Positions 26,709 through 35,119 of a stretch of 64,000 nt of DNA are shown in pieces. The stretch covers positions 952,865 through 1,016,864 of the forward strand of contig NZ_JAGKSP010000002.1 of assembly GCF_017942085.1 (NCBI RefSeq). Direction: 5' to 3'. The stretch comes from Paenibacillus lignilyticus. GTDB lineage: Bacteria; Bacillota; Bacilli; Paenibacillales; Paenibacillaceae. How positions within the stretch are numbered: the first letter of the stretch is position 1; each line of letters starts with the position of its first letter. The notes beneath the pieces were generated by a model. That model was not told the DNA's origin, searched no databases, and saw only the letters and a program-made list of their open reading frames with translations. A program made the position numbers and the translations under genes.

Positions 26709-26812
26709 GCGGTAACTGGTACCTCTCTTGCGCTGAATCACGCTAATTTCTCTCCATGTGTGGTAACTGGTACCTCTCTTGCGATGAATTACGCTAACTT
26801 CTCTCCATCTCC
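26709..26812. repeat. 52-bp tandem repeat, two copies
   Basis: GGTAACTGGTACCTCTCTTGC begins at 26710 and again at 26762; each is followed by G(C/A)TGAAT(C/T)ACGCTAA and TTCTCTCCAT. A third, decayed start lies at about 26813. The 26559-26868 gap holds this and a terminator only. Confidence 0.8.
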
Positions 26813-26832
26813 GGTAGTCAGTAACTACGCAC

Positions 26833-26862
26833 AAAAAAAGCGGGAGCCCGACAGCCCCCGCC
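26833..26862 (-). terminator. Terminator of the glycan-utilisation operon
   Basis: A GC-rich minus-strand stem-loop (GCGGGGGCT / GGGCTCCCGC) followed by TTTTTTT, 7 bp after the sulfatase stop. Confidence 0.85.
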
Positions 26863-26868
26863 TTCCTC

Positions 26869-28368
26869 TTACTCTGGAAACACACTCGTTAGCAGCTGAC
26901 GCGGCGGTCGACCCGCAACAAGGCAGCCCTCTTCCACGTAACCTTCCTCACGTCCATCCAATTCCACCGCCAGGCGCTGCCTCCACTCTGCCAAACGGCT
27001 CTGCCGGTTCGGAGAATCCGCCAGATTCACCAGCTCCTGCGGGTCGTTGACTAAGTCGAACAGCTGCTCTTCGCCTGACTGCGAGAACCACAGATATTTC
27101 TCTTTGCCATCCGTGACAAAATGGTTCGACAAGGCCCCATACGAATGCTCGCCATGCAGATACGGCCGCCAATCGGCTTGCTCACCACGGCATAGCGGCA
27201 GCACGCTGCTGCCCTCTACGGTAGCCGGAATCGGTGCCCTGGCGATATCGAGGAGCGTCGGCATAATGTCGCGCAGCTCAATCACTTCCGCAGCTTCGCC
27301 GCCTCGGCGTAATCCCAGCTTGCCGCCGGAATCGCTGACGATGAACGGAATCTTCGCGCTTCCTTCATACGGAAGCGCTTTGCGGTAATAATGATGATCG
27401 CCAAGCAGCTCGCCATGGTCAGAAGCGAACAGGATGATCGTATTTTGCGATACACCATATTCCTGCAAAGCGTTCACCAACCGGCCAATCTGATCATCCA
27501 GATGCGTAATTAGCGCGTAATAGGCCGCTCGCGCCCGGTCCAGCCTGCGTCTAGGCACAATGCCGAAATGCGTAGTCGGATCAGAGCCGTTCGCCTTCGC
27601 CGCTTCAACATCCACCCAATCCCCGATCGGAGGCTCAGGCAGCTCTAGATCCTTATACATATCCATGTAGACCTGGGGCGGATCAAGCGGTGAATGCGGC
27701 CGGACAAACGACGTATATAAGAAGAACGGTTTGCTTGGATCCCGCCGACGCAGAAAATCAATCGACTGCGTGACCGTCCAATTCGTCGGGTGAAGCTCCT
27801 CCGCCAGATGCCAAGGACGCGCAGCCGCCGACGCATTGCAGTCGAGGCCATTATCCGTGATATCGTACTGCGCACCGGCGTTCTGGCGCAGCCAGATCAA
27901 GTAATCATCCACTTGGTCGAAATGTCCATCGACCGTGTTATTATGCTTGGTGCGGTTATGATGCAGATAGCCGTCATGCAGCACGATATTATGAAACCCG
28001 CATAGATTGCGCGCGGGATAGACATGCATTTTGCCGACGCACTGCGTATGGTAGCCGGCACCGGCAAGCTCGCCTGCCAGCATATGCTCATACTCCCACG
28101 GCACGCAGTCCTGGTATCCGACGCGCCCGTGCGAGCGCTGACTCATGCCGGTTAGGAGCGCCGCTCTCGCCGGTACGCAGGTCGGCGTAGCCGAATAGGC
28201 ATTGCGGAACAGCACGCCGGATCGCGCCAGGCGATCCAGGTTCGGCGTCTCCACAATCGGATGGCCGGCCGCGCTTAAGCAATCGCCTCGCATCTGATCC
28301 ACCGTAATTAATAGAATATTAGGCCTTGCCTCGGGCCGAGACTGAGACCGGGATCCGCCGCCGTTCAT
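26869..28368 (-). CDS. Cys-type sulfatase (alkaline phosphatase superfamily), no signal peptide
   Basis: 499 residues. RPNILLITVDQMRGDCLSA carries the first metal Asp (24). TPTCVPARAALLTG contains the C-x-P-x-R formylglycine signature at Cys64. GKMHVYPARN follows and FASDHGELLGDH supplies the distal metal ligands. It hydrolyses sulfate esters after Cys64 is converted to formylglycine. The N-terminus (MNGGGSRSQSRPEARPN) is not a signal peptide, so it acts in the cytosol. It is the last gene of the glycan operon, 15 bp after the fucosidase; sulfated mucin sugars are a plausible substrate class (inference). No anSME-type maturase is in the window. Confidence 0.9.
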   Translation of the reverse strand: MNGGGSRSQSRPEARPNILLITVDQMRGDCLSAAGHPIVETPNLDRLARSGVLFRNAYSATPTCVPARAALLTGMSQRSHGRVGYQDCVPWEYEHMLAGELAGAGYHTQCVGKMHVYPARNLCGFHNIVLHDGYLHHNRTKHNNTVDGHFDQVDDYLIWLRQNAGAQYDITDNGLDCNASAAARPWHLAEELHPTNWTVTQSIDFLRRRDPSKPFFLYTSFVRPHSPLDPPQVYMDMYKDLELPEPPIGDWVDVEAAKANGSDPTTHFGIVPRRRLDRARAAYYALITHLDDQIGRLVNALQEYGVSQNTIILFASDHGELLGDHHYYRKALPYEGSAKIPFIVSDSGGKLGLRRGGEAAEVIELRDIMPTLLDIARAPIPATVEGSSVLPLCRGEQADWRPYLHGEHSYGALSNHFVTDGKEKYLWFSQSGEEQLFDLVNDPQELVNLADSPNRQSRLAEWRQRLAVELDGREEGYVEEGCLVAGRPPRQLLTSVFPE

Positions 28369-28383
28369 GAGGCACCGCCCTCC

Positions 28384-29646
28384 CTATTCACCGGAATAAT
28401 GCACAGATAATTCGCGAAGGGTCGGTTCCCCGTCGCTTTCCGTAATTTCGACGACAACGCCCGCTGCCTTAATCGCCGGAATGCGGATAATGGCTTTATG
28501 CCCGATATTCCTGCCCTCATGGACCGTAATCAGGCCGTGAGACTTGGAAGTAATCACGGAGACAGTGAAACGCTGGATGCTCTCGCCGCGAGTGAGATCC
28601 TCTTGAATGATAATATGATCAATTAGATGGGACTCTTGCGCTTTATATGTCCACTTCGAGCCTTCCTGCGTGCAAGCAGACAACGTAGCGATCGGACGCT
28701 GGAAGCGGCGGCGAATTTCTTCGCCGAATTGCGTCAGATGCTGCGTATCCTTGCTCGGAAGAAGCCCTTCGCGGTTCGGTCCGATATTGAGCAGCAGGTT
28801 GGTGCCGCGTCCGACGGACAAGTAGTACAAGCCCATCAGCTCGTCCACGCTTTTGACCATATGCTCGTCCTCATCGCTGTAAAACCAGCTGATCCGGTTA
28901 TACCGCAATTGCACGTCGCATTCGGCAGGCAGCCACATTTGCGCGCCAAGCTTCTCTTTCTCGTCCGTCAAAATCGAGAAGTCCGTCGAGTCCACCACAT
29001 TCCAGGTCGGCGTCGATGCTACGCCATCCTCGTTCCCGATCCAGCGGAAATCCGGATCGCCCATGTTGAAGATCAGAATGCCCGGCTGCAAGCGGCGGAT
29101 TTCGCCGATGATCCGATTCCAATCGTAAGTGTGGCCTTCAGAACCGCAGCCATCGAACCACAAGATATCGATTTCCCCATAATTGCCGAGCAGCTCCGTA
29201 ATTTGATTCACGAAATAATCGTCGTATGCTTTGGCATCCTGAGTGTAGAAATTCGCCGAACCGTCATAGGGGGAATAGTAGAGACCCGGCTTCACATCAT
29301 ACTTCCGGCAGGCATCCACGTACTCGCGGATGACATCGCCTTTCCCGTCCTTCCACGGGGAAGCTTCCACCGAGAACGAGCTGTATTTGGACGGCCAGTT
29401 GGAGAATCCGTCGTGATGCTTCGCCGTCAGAACCGCATATTGCATGCCCGCTTCCTTCGCGGTGCGGATCCATTGCTCGCAATCCAAGTTTACGGGGTTA
29501 AAGTCCGCCGGCGACATCGGGCGCTCGTCGAAATCCGCATACCCTTCATAGAACGTCCGAAGTCCGAAATGTAGAAACAAGCCAAATTCCATATCCTGAT
29601 AAGCCAGCTGCTTCGCTGAAGGTACCGGCTTCTGAATCGTTTGCAT
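28384..29646 (-). CDS. GH29 alpha-L-fucosidase, cytoplasmic
   Basis: 420 residues from ATG 29646 (GAGGCGG 9 bases upstream; the frame is open to 29736 but would overlap the upstream gene). FGLFLHFGLRTFYEG, CEQWIRTAKEAGMQYAVLTA, KHHDGFSNWPSK and DILWFDGCGSEG (nucleophile Asp in LWFDG) are canonical GH29. GTNLLLNIGPNREGLLP closes the barrel and a small beta domain follows. Retaining exo-fucosidase expected to remove alpha-L-fucose from glycan ends. No signal peptide, unlike many GH29 enzymes, so it acts on imported oligosaccharide. Confidence 0.92.
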   Translation of the reverse strand: MQTIQKPVPSAKQLAYQDMEFGLFLHFGLRTFYEGYADFDERPMSPADFNPVNLDCEQWIRTAKEAGMQYAVLTAKHHDGFSNWPSKYSSFSVEASPWKDGKGDVIREYVDACRKYDVKPGLYYSPYDGSANFYTQDAKAYDDYFVNQITELLGNYGEIDILWFDGCGSEGHTYDWNRIIGEIRRLQPGILIFNMGDPDFRWIGNEDGVASTPTWNVVDSTDFSILTDEKEKLGAQMWLPAECDVQLRYNRISWFYSDEDEHMVKSVDELMGLYYLSVGRGTNLLLNIGPNREGLLPSKDTQHLTQFGEEIRRRFQRPIATLSACTQEGSKWTYKAQESHLIDHIIIQEDLTRGESIQRFTVSVITSKSHGLITVHEGRNIGHKAIIRIPAIKAAGVVVEITESDGEPTLRELSVHYSGE

Positions 29647-29720
29647 CTCTACTACCGCCTCTCTCAATAGGTCGATCTTATGCTTGTTGATCCTCTGATG
29701 ATTCTCGTATCCCGCAGTTA

Positions 29721-30593
29721 CTACGCCTCTTGCCACAGCGTGCGCAGATTATCCATCGCGATCCGCGACGCTTCTTTGCACTCTTCCATACCTTCGAACT
29801 CCACCGTAATATAACCGTCATAGCCGGATTGCTTGATCAGCTTCGTAATTTTGCGAATTGGGATTTCACCGTGGCCTACAATGGCACCGCGCAAGTAATT
29901 GTCATGGCTCGTGCGGAACCAATTGCCGCCGCCCGGCGGCTCGTCGAACGGACGGAAGTAGAAGTCCTTGAAATGAACGAGCGATGCATAAGGAAGATTC
30001 TTCATAACGCCGATAACCGGATTTTCGTCTACGCACATGAAGTTGCCGACATCCAGCGTGGTTTTGAAATTCGGACGATTTACTGCATGCAGGATCCGTT
30101 GCACGCGATCGCTTGCTTGCGCGCTGAAGCCGTGATTCTCGATGGTCGTCGTAATGCCGTACTGCGCCGCATAATCGGCAATGATTTGGCTGCCTTTGAC
30201 CATGAGGTGCAGGTTCTCCTCGAACCAAGCAATCGTCATTTGCTCCTTCGCAATCGTAAAAGCCGTCACGTCATGGCGCATATGCTTCATGCCAAGACGG
30301 TGTACCAAATCGACATGCTCCTTCACGCGTGCCATCTCTGCCTCGAAAGACTCTACATCCGGCTGCACGAAGTTTGCGGGCATCGAATAGTTGGATAATG
30401 CAATGCCAACCTCCGCCGCTTTATTGCGAACCGCATCTGCCAACTCCGGATTATCTACGAGAGTAAAGCCGTACGGAACGATCTCCATATGCTCCCCGCC
30501 GTTATCCGCTATCCATTGAATCGCGTCCAGTACCGTCATTTCGCCCGACTTTAACGCGTTTAACAAGCTGTATGTGCTTAATCCGATTTGCAT
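29721..30593 (-). CDS. Sugar phosphate isomerase/epimerase (xylose isomerase-like TIM barrel)
   Basis: 290 residues from ATG 30593 (GAGGGAG upstream). MQIGLSTYSLLNALKSGEM begins a TIM barrel. TTIENHGFSAQASDRVQRIL, FKTTLDVGNFMCVDENPV, LVHFKDFYF and YITVEFEGMEECKEA carry Glu, Asp, His and Glu residues at the usual metal-binding positions of the AP_endonuc_2 superfamily. Likely an isomerase or epimerase of a sugar released by the neighbouring glycosidases. The exact reaction cannot be read from sequence. Confidence 0.85.
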   Translation of the reverse strand: MQIGLSTYSLLNALKSGEMTVLDAIQWIADNGGEHMEIVPYGFTLVDNPELADAVRNKAAEVGIALSNYSMPANFVQPDVESFEAEMARVKEHVDLVHRLGMKHMRHDVTAFTIAKEQMTIAWFEENLHLMVKGSQIIADYAAQYGITTTIENHGFSAQASDRVQRILHAVNRPNFKTTLDVGNFMCVDENPVIGVMKNLPYASLVHFKDFYFRPFDEPPGGGNWFRTSHDNYLRGAIVGHGEIPIRKITKLIKQSGYDGYITVEFEGMEECKEASRIAMDNLRTLWQEA

Positions 30594-30620
30594 CCTCTTA
30601 ACTCCCTCGTTTGCGTTCAA

Positions 30621-31628
30621 TTATGATTCGTAGCGCTGCAGCTTGAAGACCGCTTCGTTGCGGCCCGCGACGATGCCGTTGTCATTGAGCATATCGGCAG
30701 GCGCCAAGGCGCGCAGCCGGTCGATCGTTTCCTGACGGGAATAGCCGATCTGCTCCAAGATGGATGCGATAATGAGCGGCCATTCTTCCTGCGAACCGTC
30801 AAGCACCTTCAAAGCAAAGCCAAGCCCTTCCTCGCGCAAACCGAAGCAATAGACGCCCTTCGCCCCGCCTTTGGCAACGATATTATCGTCCAACAGCAGA
30901 ATCGAGCAGATTTGTCCGGATCCGGACACCATCTCGGGATGGCGGTTCATGAGCCCCGCAATCTTAATCGCTGCGCGGCGTACCGCGTGATCCTCGATAA
31001 GCTCAGGCAGAGCCAGCTTCAAATAAGCCGTTGCCAGACGGTCGAGCGGAATCGCAAACACGGGGCAGCCGCAGCCGTCCACGCCAGTCACGACTTCTTC
31101 CACCGGCATAGCTGCCAGATAGGCAAGCGTTGCCGCAATCTCTTGCTGGGCAGGATGATCGGTATCCGTGTAGCCTTGCAGATCATAGCCTTTATGCTTG
31201 CATAACGACAGAATGCCAAGATGCTTGCCGGAGCAGTTGTGATAAATTCTCCGTTTCGGGGAGCCGCTGACGAACAGCTCATCTCTGGCTGCTCCGTTTA
31301 GCGGATAAGTAGGCGAGCAGACCAGCTGCTCCTCTGCTATGCCGATTTTCACCATCATCGATTCCAGCTCCGACACATGGAACGTTTCCGCCCAGTGGGA
31401 GCCTGACATGATCGCGGTTTCCTTCTCCGACAACCCGAATGCTTCATCTGCGCCATGTATAAGTGCAGGAAGCGCCTGAATCGGCTTCCCGGAAGAGCGT
31501 AGAAACGTCAAGTGACGAACATTCCCCGTACCGTAACGGATACCATTGGCATCTACACCACAAATATGGCCGTAGTGTACATTTTCCACATAACCTCCGC
31601 GATACTCGTTAACCAATACCTCAGACAT
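30621..31628 (-). CDS. L-asparaginase II family (AnsA/Rhizobium type)
   Basis: 335 residues from ATG 31628 with AGGAGGAG upstream. RHLTFLRSSGKPIQALP, IMSGSHWAE, RIYHNCSGKHLGILSLCK and EEVVTGVDGCGCPVFAIPL are the signature blocks of the PF06089 asparaginase family, related in fold to beta-lactamase-like and glutaminase enzymes and unlike E. coli AnsB. Hydrolyses L-Asn or a related amide. Its place between a sugar isomerase and CutC in a glycosidase operon suggests work on Asn from glycopeptides, or a modified Asn; that is inference. Confidence 0.87.
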   Translation of the reverse strand: MSEVLVNEYRGGYVENVHYGHICGVDANGIRYGTGNVRHLTFLRSSGKPIQALPALIHGADEAFGLSEKETAIMSGSHWAETFHVSELESMMVKIGIAEEQLVCSPTYPLNGAARDELFVSGSPKRRIYHNCSGKHLGILSLCKHKGYDLQGYTDTDHPAQQEIAATLAYLAAMPVEEVVTGVDGCGCPVFAIPLDRLATAYLKLALPELIEDHAVRRAAIKIAGLMNRHPEMVSGSGQICSILLLDDNIVAKGGAKGVYCFGLREEGLGFALKVLDGSQEEWPLIIASILEQIGYSRQETIDRLRALAPADMLNDNGIVAGRNEAVFKLQRYES

Positions 31629-31663
31629 CTGTTTGCTCCTCCTACCCTAGTGCGTTGTTGTGG

Positions 31664-32365
31664 TTATTGCGGTTTAAGAACAGCCAGAAGTGCAGCCAGC
31701 CTCGCCGGATCAATCGGAGCTTGAGACCGTCCATTCTGCCTCACGCCCGAGCCGAAATGAACGGCACGCACGCCGGTTTGCTTCACGAAATCGGAGACCG
31801 AAGCCAGCGTCAGTCCGCTTCCCGCCATAATTTCCGGTCCGGACGATCCGCTCCCTTTCCTGCTTTGCCGGACGAGCTCCTTAATGGGATCAACCGCAGC
31901 CAATACGCTCGGCTTCCCGCCGGACGTCAGCACCGTGCGGATCTGCGGATAACGGGAGAGCGTCTCGTAGGCTTCCTCCAGATTGCGCGCCTCATCGAAT
32001 GCCCGATGAAATGTAACCGGAACGCCATCTGCCGCATCCAGAAGCCGCTTCAGTTTCTCTTCGTCGACTTTCTGCTCTGCGGTCAATACGCCAAGCACGT
32101 AAGCCCCGATGCAAGGGAAGCGCAGCGACTTCATCTCACGAACCATCTGCCCCATATCTTCTTCCGAATAGTGGAAATCTCTGCTGTGCGGACGAATCAT
32201 GACATGAACCGGAATCGCGGCTTCCGCTGCGATTTCTTCCATAACAGCCATTGCCGGCGTGAGCCCGCCTTCCTCGATGGCCGAGACCAGCTCTATACGA
32301 TCAGCGCCGCCCCTAGCGGCAAGCTTGGCATCTTCCGGCGATAGAGCAATAACTTCCAGTAGCAT
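31664..32365 (-). CDS. cutC: CutC family TIM-barrel protein
   Basis: 233 residues from ATG 32365 (AAGGAG 7 bases upstream). LLEVIALSPEDAKLAARGGA, DRIELVSAIEEGGLTPA, VHVMIRPHSRDFHYSEEDM, VTFHRAFDEARNL, VLTSGGKPS and EIMAGSGLTLASV are all CutC hallmarks. The family is named for copper tolerance in E. coli, but that role is disputed and no copper-handling gene is nearby. Its position in a glycan operon points to a carbohydrate-related enzymatic role (inference). A decayed duplicate of its first 85 bp lies directly upstream. Confidence 0.9.
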   Translation of the reverse strand: MLLEVIALSPEDAKLAARGGADRIELVSAIEEGGLTPAMAVMEEIAAEAAIPVHVMIRPHSRDFHYSEEDMGQMVREMKSLRFPCIGAYVLGVLTAEQKVDEEKLKRLLDAADGVPVTFHRAFDEARNLEEAYETLSRYPQIRTVLTSGGKPSVLAAVDPIKELVRQSRKGSGSSGPEIMAGSGLTLASVSDFVKQTGVRAVHFGSGVRQNGRSQAPIDPARLAALLAVLKPQ

Positions 32366-32379
32366 AGACAATCTCCTTC

Positions 32380-32465
32380 AATTCGATCTGCGCCGGAAGT
32401 GTTGGCATGCCCAGCTTCTCCGGTGCTTGTACTATAACTTCTAGCAGCTTTGGCAATCTCCTCCC
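32380..32465 (-). repeat. Decayed tandem duplicate of the 5' end of cutC
   Basis: 32380-32465 matches 32295-32380 at an offset of 85 bp. A core of 26 bases (32351 and 32436) has 21 identities. Read on the minus strand the upstream copy gives LLEVIVQAPEKL, against LLEVIALSPEDA in cutC, then a frame change and GADRIE, which also matches. No intact gene results. Confidence 0.6.
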
Positions 32466-32499
32466 AAGAGACTGTTTTGCTCATTTACCATTTTTCGCT

Positions 32500-35097
32500 C
32501 TACATTTTTCTCATCGCATTTATATGCTTCAGTTCAATCTCCAATCTGTTCCCCTGCGAAATGGTTCGTTGTTGCGAGAATACGATATTCCCATTCTCCC
32601 ATTTCCAATCTACCTTATAGCCATCGACTCTGATCTCTGCGATATCGTTCTCGGACAAGAAAGGCAGACCAAACGATAATAGGGACAGCTCGCCGTATTG
32701 GACATGCAGTTCTGCTTTCCCGGTCTCTATCTTAAAGATCCCCCAGCCGGCCTCCAGCGACCAGAAGGTTTCATAACTTTCGCGACGAGCGATGGGATTA
32801 AATCCGACATGACCGTTTACCATGTCATAATTAAAGCCGCTGAAAGTAAGCAAGAGCGCATAACTGGCCATCGACCTGGCATAATGGCTGCCGCACTCCA
32901 TTTCGTTCCACGGATTACGTTTCTCGCCATCATATCGCTCACGAACCGCTCGCACGACGGACATGCCTTCCTCGACCATTCCTTCTTGAATCATATGAAT
33001 CGCGGCTTGATATTCAAATCCGTTCATCGTCTCCGAATTGTAAGTAATCGGAATTGCAGGCTTTCGCGAGCCCTCGGGCCATGAGCAGATGATGAGTCCG
33101 GATTCATCGTCCAAACTATATAATCGCCATAGATTCGTGAAATCGGACATCTGTTTAAAGTTATGCTCGTAAATAGACTTAAGCGCTTGCCGTGTTTGGA
33201 TAGGATCAAAAATTTCGCCCAGACCGCATAAATTAGCGTGCCATTGCGCCACGACTTGGTCGATGGAGCATCCGTCCAGAATCTGGTAGTTAATCTCATT
33301 CCATCTATCATTCCAATAGTATTCGAGTGCTTCTTCATCGCATGTCTCTAACAGCGACTTGTCGGACAAGTCGATCTTCTGGATATAGTAGTTCCCGTTA
33401 AATAAGTGCTGATCGGTCCAAGACTTCCCTCTTTCGTACAGTGCGCGATAGTCCTCCGCTTTCTCCGGGTAATCCAAATAAGCCGCCATCTCCGCTCCGG
33501 CTTTAAGCGCCGCCAAGTAAAACCCATTCAACCAGGCGTTGGGTCCAAACAGCTCCACATCCAATGTGTTATGCTGCCTGCCCTCCAGCACGCCGTCTCG
33601 GTCCGCATCCCAGCGATGCTCGTTCGTCTCGGCCCAAGCATACTCCAGCGATTGTTGAACGGAAGGCCATAGCGATCGCAGCCAATCGGAATCGCCTGAT
33701 ATTTTCCACTCTCTGTACACTTTGATAATGCCGCCGAATTGGCCGTCCGCGCAGGCATACAAGTCGTTGGCCCGGCCAAGCGGCAGCTGAATGCGGAACG
33801 ACATCCGTCCATCTGCGCGCATATTGTATGTATAGTCCAAGTCCCGCATGGATCGCTCCAGCTTCGGAAACAGAAACGGAGCTGCGTAGGCATAGTTCCA
33901 TACATGCGTACATGAACCCTCACAGCAGCCTTCCGTATCGATGCAGCCTTCGAATCCATATAAGGAGCCATCCTCCAGACGCAGGACCGTAGGCGATTTC
34001 AGTGTCGAAAGGTTTGCCGCTACTGCCTCCAGCGCCTCTTCAGGGAGATGAGAAGCATATAAAGACCGTTTGAACAGAAGCGTCTCCCGGTATAATCGTT
34101 CCCAGTGTTCGAACGCATATAAAGCGCTGGCAAAGGAATCGTTAAATAATGTGGCATAGTAGTTCTTCCATATCGCAGGCTGACTAGCATCCTGTGCATG
34201 GCACAAAGCGCCGGAGCCGCCGTTTGTCTCGGGATTCCAATAGTTATGGCAGTTTGGAAAATGCCAGGTGATCAAGAAACGGAAGCGCTGCGTTTCTCCG
34301 GGCTTTAGCTCCACATGAGCGGATAGCTGTCCCAAATCTTTGGTAGAAGTCGGTTCGCTCAAGCTGCTCCCGAATCTGCCCGGAGAGCTAAATGTTCGCC
34401 AATACATTTCTCTGCCTTCATACCATTGGCAGTTCACTTCCTCTGCGTCCGTCGCGACGGTCAATTCACCGAATTCCGGCCTATTCGGGCCATAAGCGTC
34501 CGATCCCATGCGGATGCCGCGAACGGATCCGATTCGTTCGAACCGATTCCAGTGCGGACTTTCATGGTGCGGGTTGGCAACGGACAAACATGCCGTATAC
34601 GTAATGCTGCTATCGGTAGGATTGTGAAACTCGATTTCGAAGAATGCGCCCGGGATGCTGGAATCCTGGTCGTTGAGCGGTATGAACGGATTGTAAGCCG
34701 TCAGCTTCACGTCACCGGGGAAGCGCTTGTCGCGAAATTGCAGATCAGCGATAGGAAATTCGCCAACAAAGGTGCAGTCCTCAAAATGAGGAAAACCGCC
34801 CATTGTAGCCTCGCTCGGTCCGAATCCATACCCGCTATGATTTTTAATTCGTTTATTTCCCATATAAGGCGGCAGCAGCTTGCCATTCAGAACTCGCGCA
34901 TCCAGCACTTTCCCCTCCGACTCCGCTTTGACTGCGAAGTGGCTCATGCCGTTCATGCTCTGTTTGTTCGGTCGATTTTTTATTTCCCAATCCACTAGCC
35001 GGCCATTGCCGGCTAGTCCGATCGATCCGCTGCCAATCCCTCCAAGAGGAAAGATGATCTCTTTTAATTTGGCGTCTTTATAGCTAAAGCGTTCCAT
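32500..35097 (-). CDS. GH116 (glucosylceramidase-like) glycosidase
   Basis: 865 residues. The N-terminal beta-sandwich opens IIFPLGGIGSGSIGLAGNGR (GBA2 N-terminal domain). The (alpha/alpha)6 domain contains GCCEGSCTHVWNYAYA, DRDGVLEGRQHNTLDVELFG and CSIDQVVAQWHANLCGLGEI. By family memory the Glu of VLEG is the nucleophile and the Asp of SIDQ the acid/base. GH116 members are retaining beta-glucosidases, beta-xylosidases or beta-N-acetylglucosaminidases; specificity is open here. No signal peptide. AGAAGGTG precedes ATG 35097, 22 bp after the GH101 gene. Confidence 0.9.
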   Translation of the reverse strand: MERFSYKDAKLKEIIFPLGGIGSGSIGLAGNGRLVDWEIKNRPNKQSMNGMSHFAVKAESEGKVLDARVLNGKLLPPYMGNKRIKNHSGYGFGPSEATMGGFPHFEDCTFVGEFPIADLQFRDKRFPGDVKLTAYNPFIPLNDQDSSIPGAFFEIEFHNPTDSSITYTACLSVANPHHESPHWNRFERIGSVRGIRMGSDAYGPNRPEFGELTVATDAEEVNCQWYEGREMYWRTFSSPGRFGSSLSEPTSTKDLGQLSAHVELKPGETQRFRFLITWHFPNCHNYWNPETNGGSGALCHAQDASQPAIWKNYYATLFNDSFASALYAFEHWERLYRETLLFKRSLYASHLPEEALEAVAANLSTLKSPTVLRLEDGSLYGFEGCIDTEGCCEGSCTHVWNYAYAAPFLFPKLERSMRDLDYTYNMRADGRMSFRIQLPLGRANDLYACADGQFGGIIKVYREWKISGDSDWLRSLWPSVQQSLEYAWAETNEHRWDADRDGVLEGRQHNTLDVELFGPNAWLNGFYLAALKAGAEMAAYLDYPEKAEDYRALYERGKSWTDQHLFNGNYYIQKIDLSDKSLLETCDEEALEYYWNDRWNEINYQILDGCSIDQVVAQWHANLCGLGEIFDPIQTRQALKSIYEHNFKQMSDFTNLWRLYSLDDESGLIICSWPEGSRKPAIPITYNSETMNGFEYQAAIHMIQEGMVEEGMSVVRAVRERYDGEKRNPWNEMECGSHYARSMASYALLLTFSGFNYDMVNGHVGFNPIARRESYETFWSLEAGWGIFKIETGKAELHVQYGELSLLSFGLPFLSENDIAEIRVDGYKVDWKWENGNIVFSQQRTISQGNRLEIELKHINAMRKM

Positions 35098-35119
35098 ATA
35101 TACACCTTCTACTACATAT

